Below are positions 5,908-6,166 of a DNA stretch of 6,166 nucleotides, in pieces. Source of the stretch: Bacteroidota bacterium (GTDB taxonomy: Bacteria; Bacteroidota; Bacteroidia; J057); the NCBI GenBank assembly GCA_963169475.1, contig CAUJFT010000185.1, forward strand, positions 1 to 6,166, given 5' to 3'. A program made the translations under genes and the position numbers. The notes beneath the pieces are model-generated. The model ran no database searches. It was not told where the DNA came from and saw nothing but the letters and a program-made list of their open reading frames with translations. The stretch's first letter is position 1, and each line of letters starts with the position of its first letter.

Positions 5908-6166
5908 TCAGGTCGGTAAACGTTTTGTGTAGGTAATAAAAACAAGGTAATTCCCCAGCAGATAAGAGCCAAAACAGAAAATACATAATATTTACTATTT
6001 GCTACTCTCTCCATCTTTTCGGAAGAAGGAGAAGATGAGAGCGACTGAAGCTCCTCTACAAGTAGCTTGAGATTAGCAGAGGGGTTATCCAATACAAAAT
6101 AAGGCGTTTCCGCTTTTTCAGAAATCTCTCTCAATGCTGTTTCCTTTAAAATAGACGTAATCGGGC
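5904..6166 (-). CDS. batB: VWA-domain membrane protein, BatB-like (C-terminal fragment, 5' end outside window)
   Basis: The frame runs off the right edge of the window; 86 residues are visible. A TTG at 6134-6132 could open a short frame, but coding continues upstream of it, so it is not the start. Visible residues 1-42 (ITSILKETALREISEKAETP, then YFVLDNPSANLKLLVEELQSL) match the last helix and strand of BatA/BatB von Willebrand A domains, where '..SKLNEExLxEIAxxTGGxY' is followed by a stretch of 'NLxxLxxEL' type. A membrane helix (about 59-77) and a short tail YRPE follow, the usual C-terminal anchor of these proteins. The VWA domain should face the periplasm and bind a partner, possibly through a metal-ion site not visible here. 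Placement directly before the TPR gene, with a 4-bp overlap, favours BatB over BatA. The identity is inferred from a short tail and context. Confidence 0.62.
   Translation of the reverse strand, partial: PITSILKETALREISEKAETPYFVLDNPSANLKLLVEELQSLSSSPSSEKMERVANSKYYVFSVLALICWGITLFLLPTQNVYRPE

Overview
This is an AT-rich, Gram-negative-type chromosomal segment, most likely from a member of the Bacteroidota. Four things point that way. Start codons have A-rich leaders and no Shine-Dalgarno sequence. A TAnnTTTG-type -7 promoter element lies before the lipoprotein gene. There is a Bat-type VWA/TPR gene pair. The lipoprotein has the 'YWSGEDRDG' repeat style often seen in that phylum. I cannot name a genus. 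No rRNA, tRNA, CRISPR array or insertion sequence was seen.

Layout. Positions 1-879 (+) hold the 3' part of a D-2-hydroxyacid dehydrogenase of the phosphoglycerate-dehydrogenase type, without an ACT domain. A 74-bp gap (880-953) carries a candidate promoter with a perfect 16-bp palindrome laid over it. Positions 954-2402 (+) encode a large secreted lipoprotein with two Ig/FN3-like modules and a C-terminal amidotransferase-like (Rossmann-type) region. After a 58-bp gap, 2461-3525 (+) encodes a three-domain FAD/NAD(P)H/[2Fe-2S] oxidoreductase of the PaaE type, with no other paa gene visible. These three + genes have no obvious functional link and are not tightly packed.

The right half is a convergent minus-strand operon, read from 6166 down to 3632. 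It starts with the C-terminus of a VWA-domain membrane protein (BatB-like), which overlaps a TPR protein (BatC-like) by 4 bp. The TPR gene in turn overlaps a multi-membrane-spanning GT-C-type glycosyltransferase gene by 7 bp. The nested stops and starts imply co-translation. VWA and TPR proteins of Bat loci are thought to assemble in the inner membrane and periplasm. The GT-C gene sits where batD is commonly found, which is the most interesting contextual feature here.

The 106-bp spacer between the two converging gene blocks contains several mutually exclusive short hairpins, but no clear U-tract terminator. On the + strand C outnumbers G in sampled stretches of both gene blocks, regardless of coding direction. 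This suggests a replication-linked skew in which the minus-strand Bat operon is the leading-strand side. I see no clear-cut new defence or mobile system; the findings are modest and ranked accordingly.
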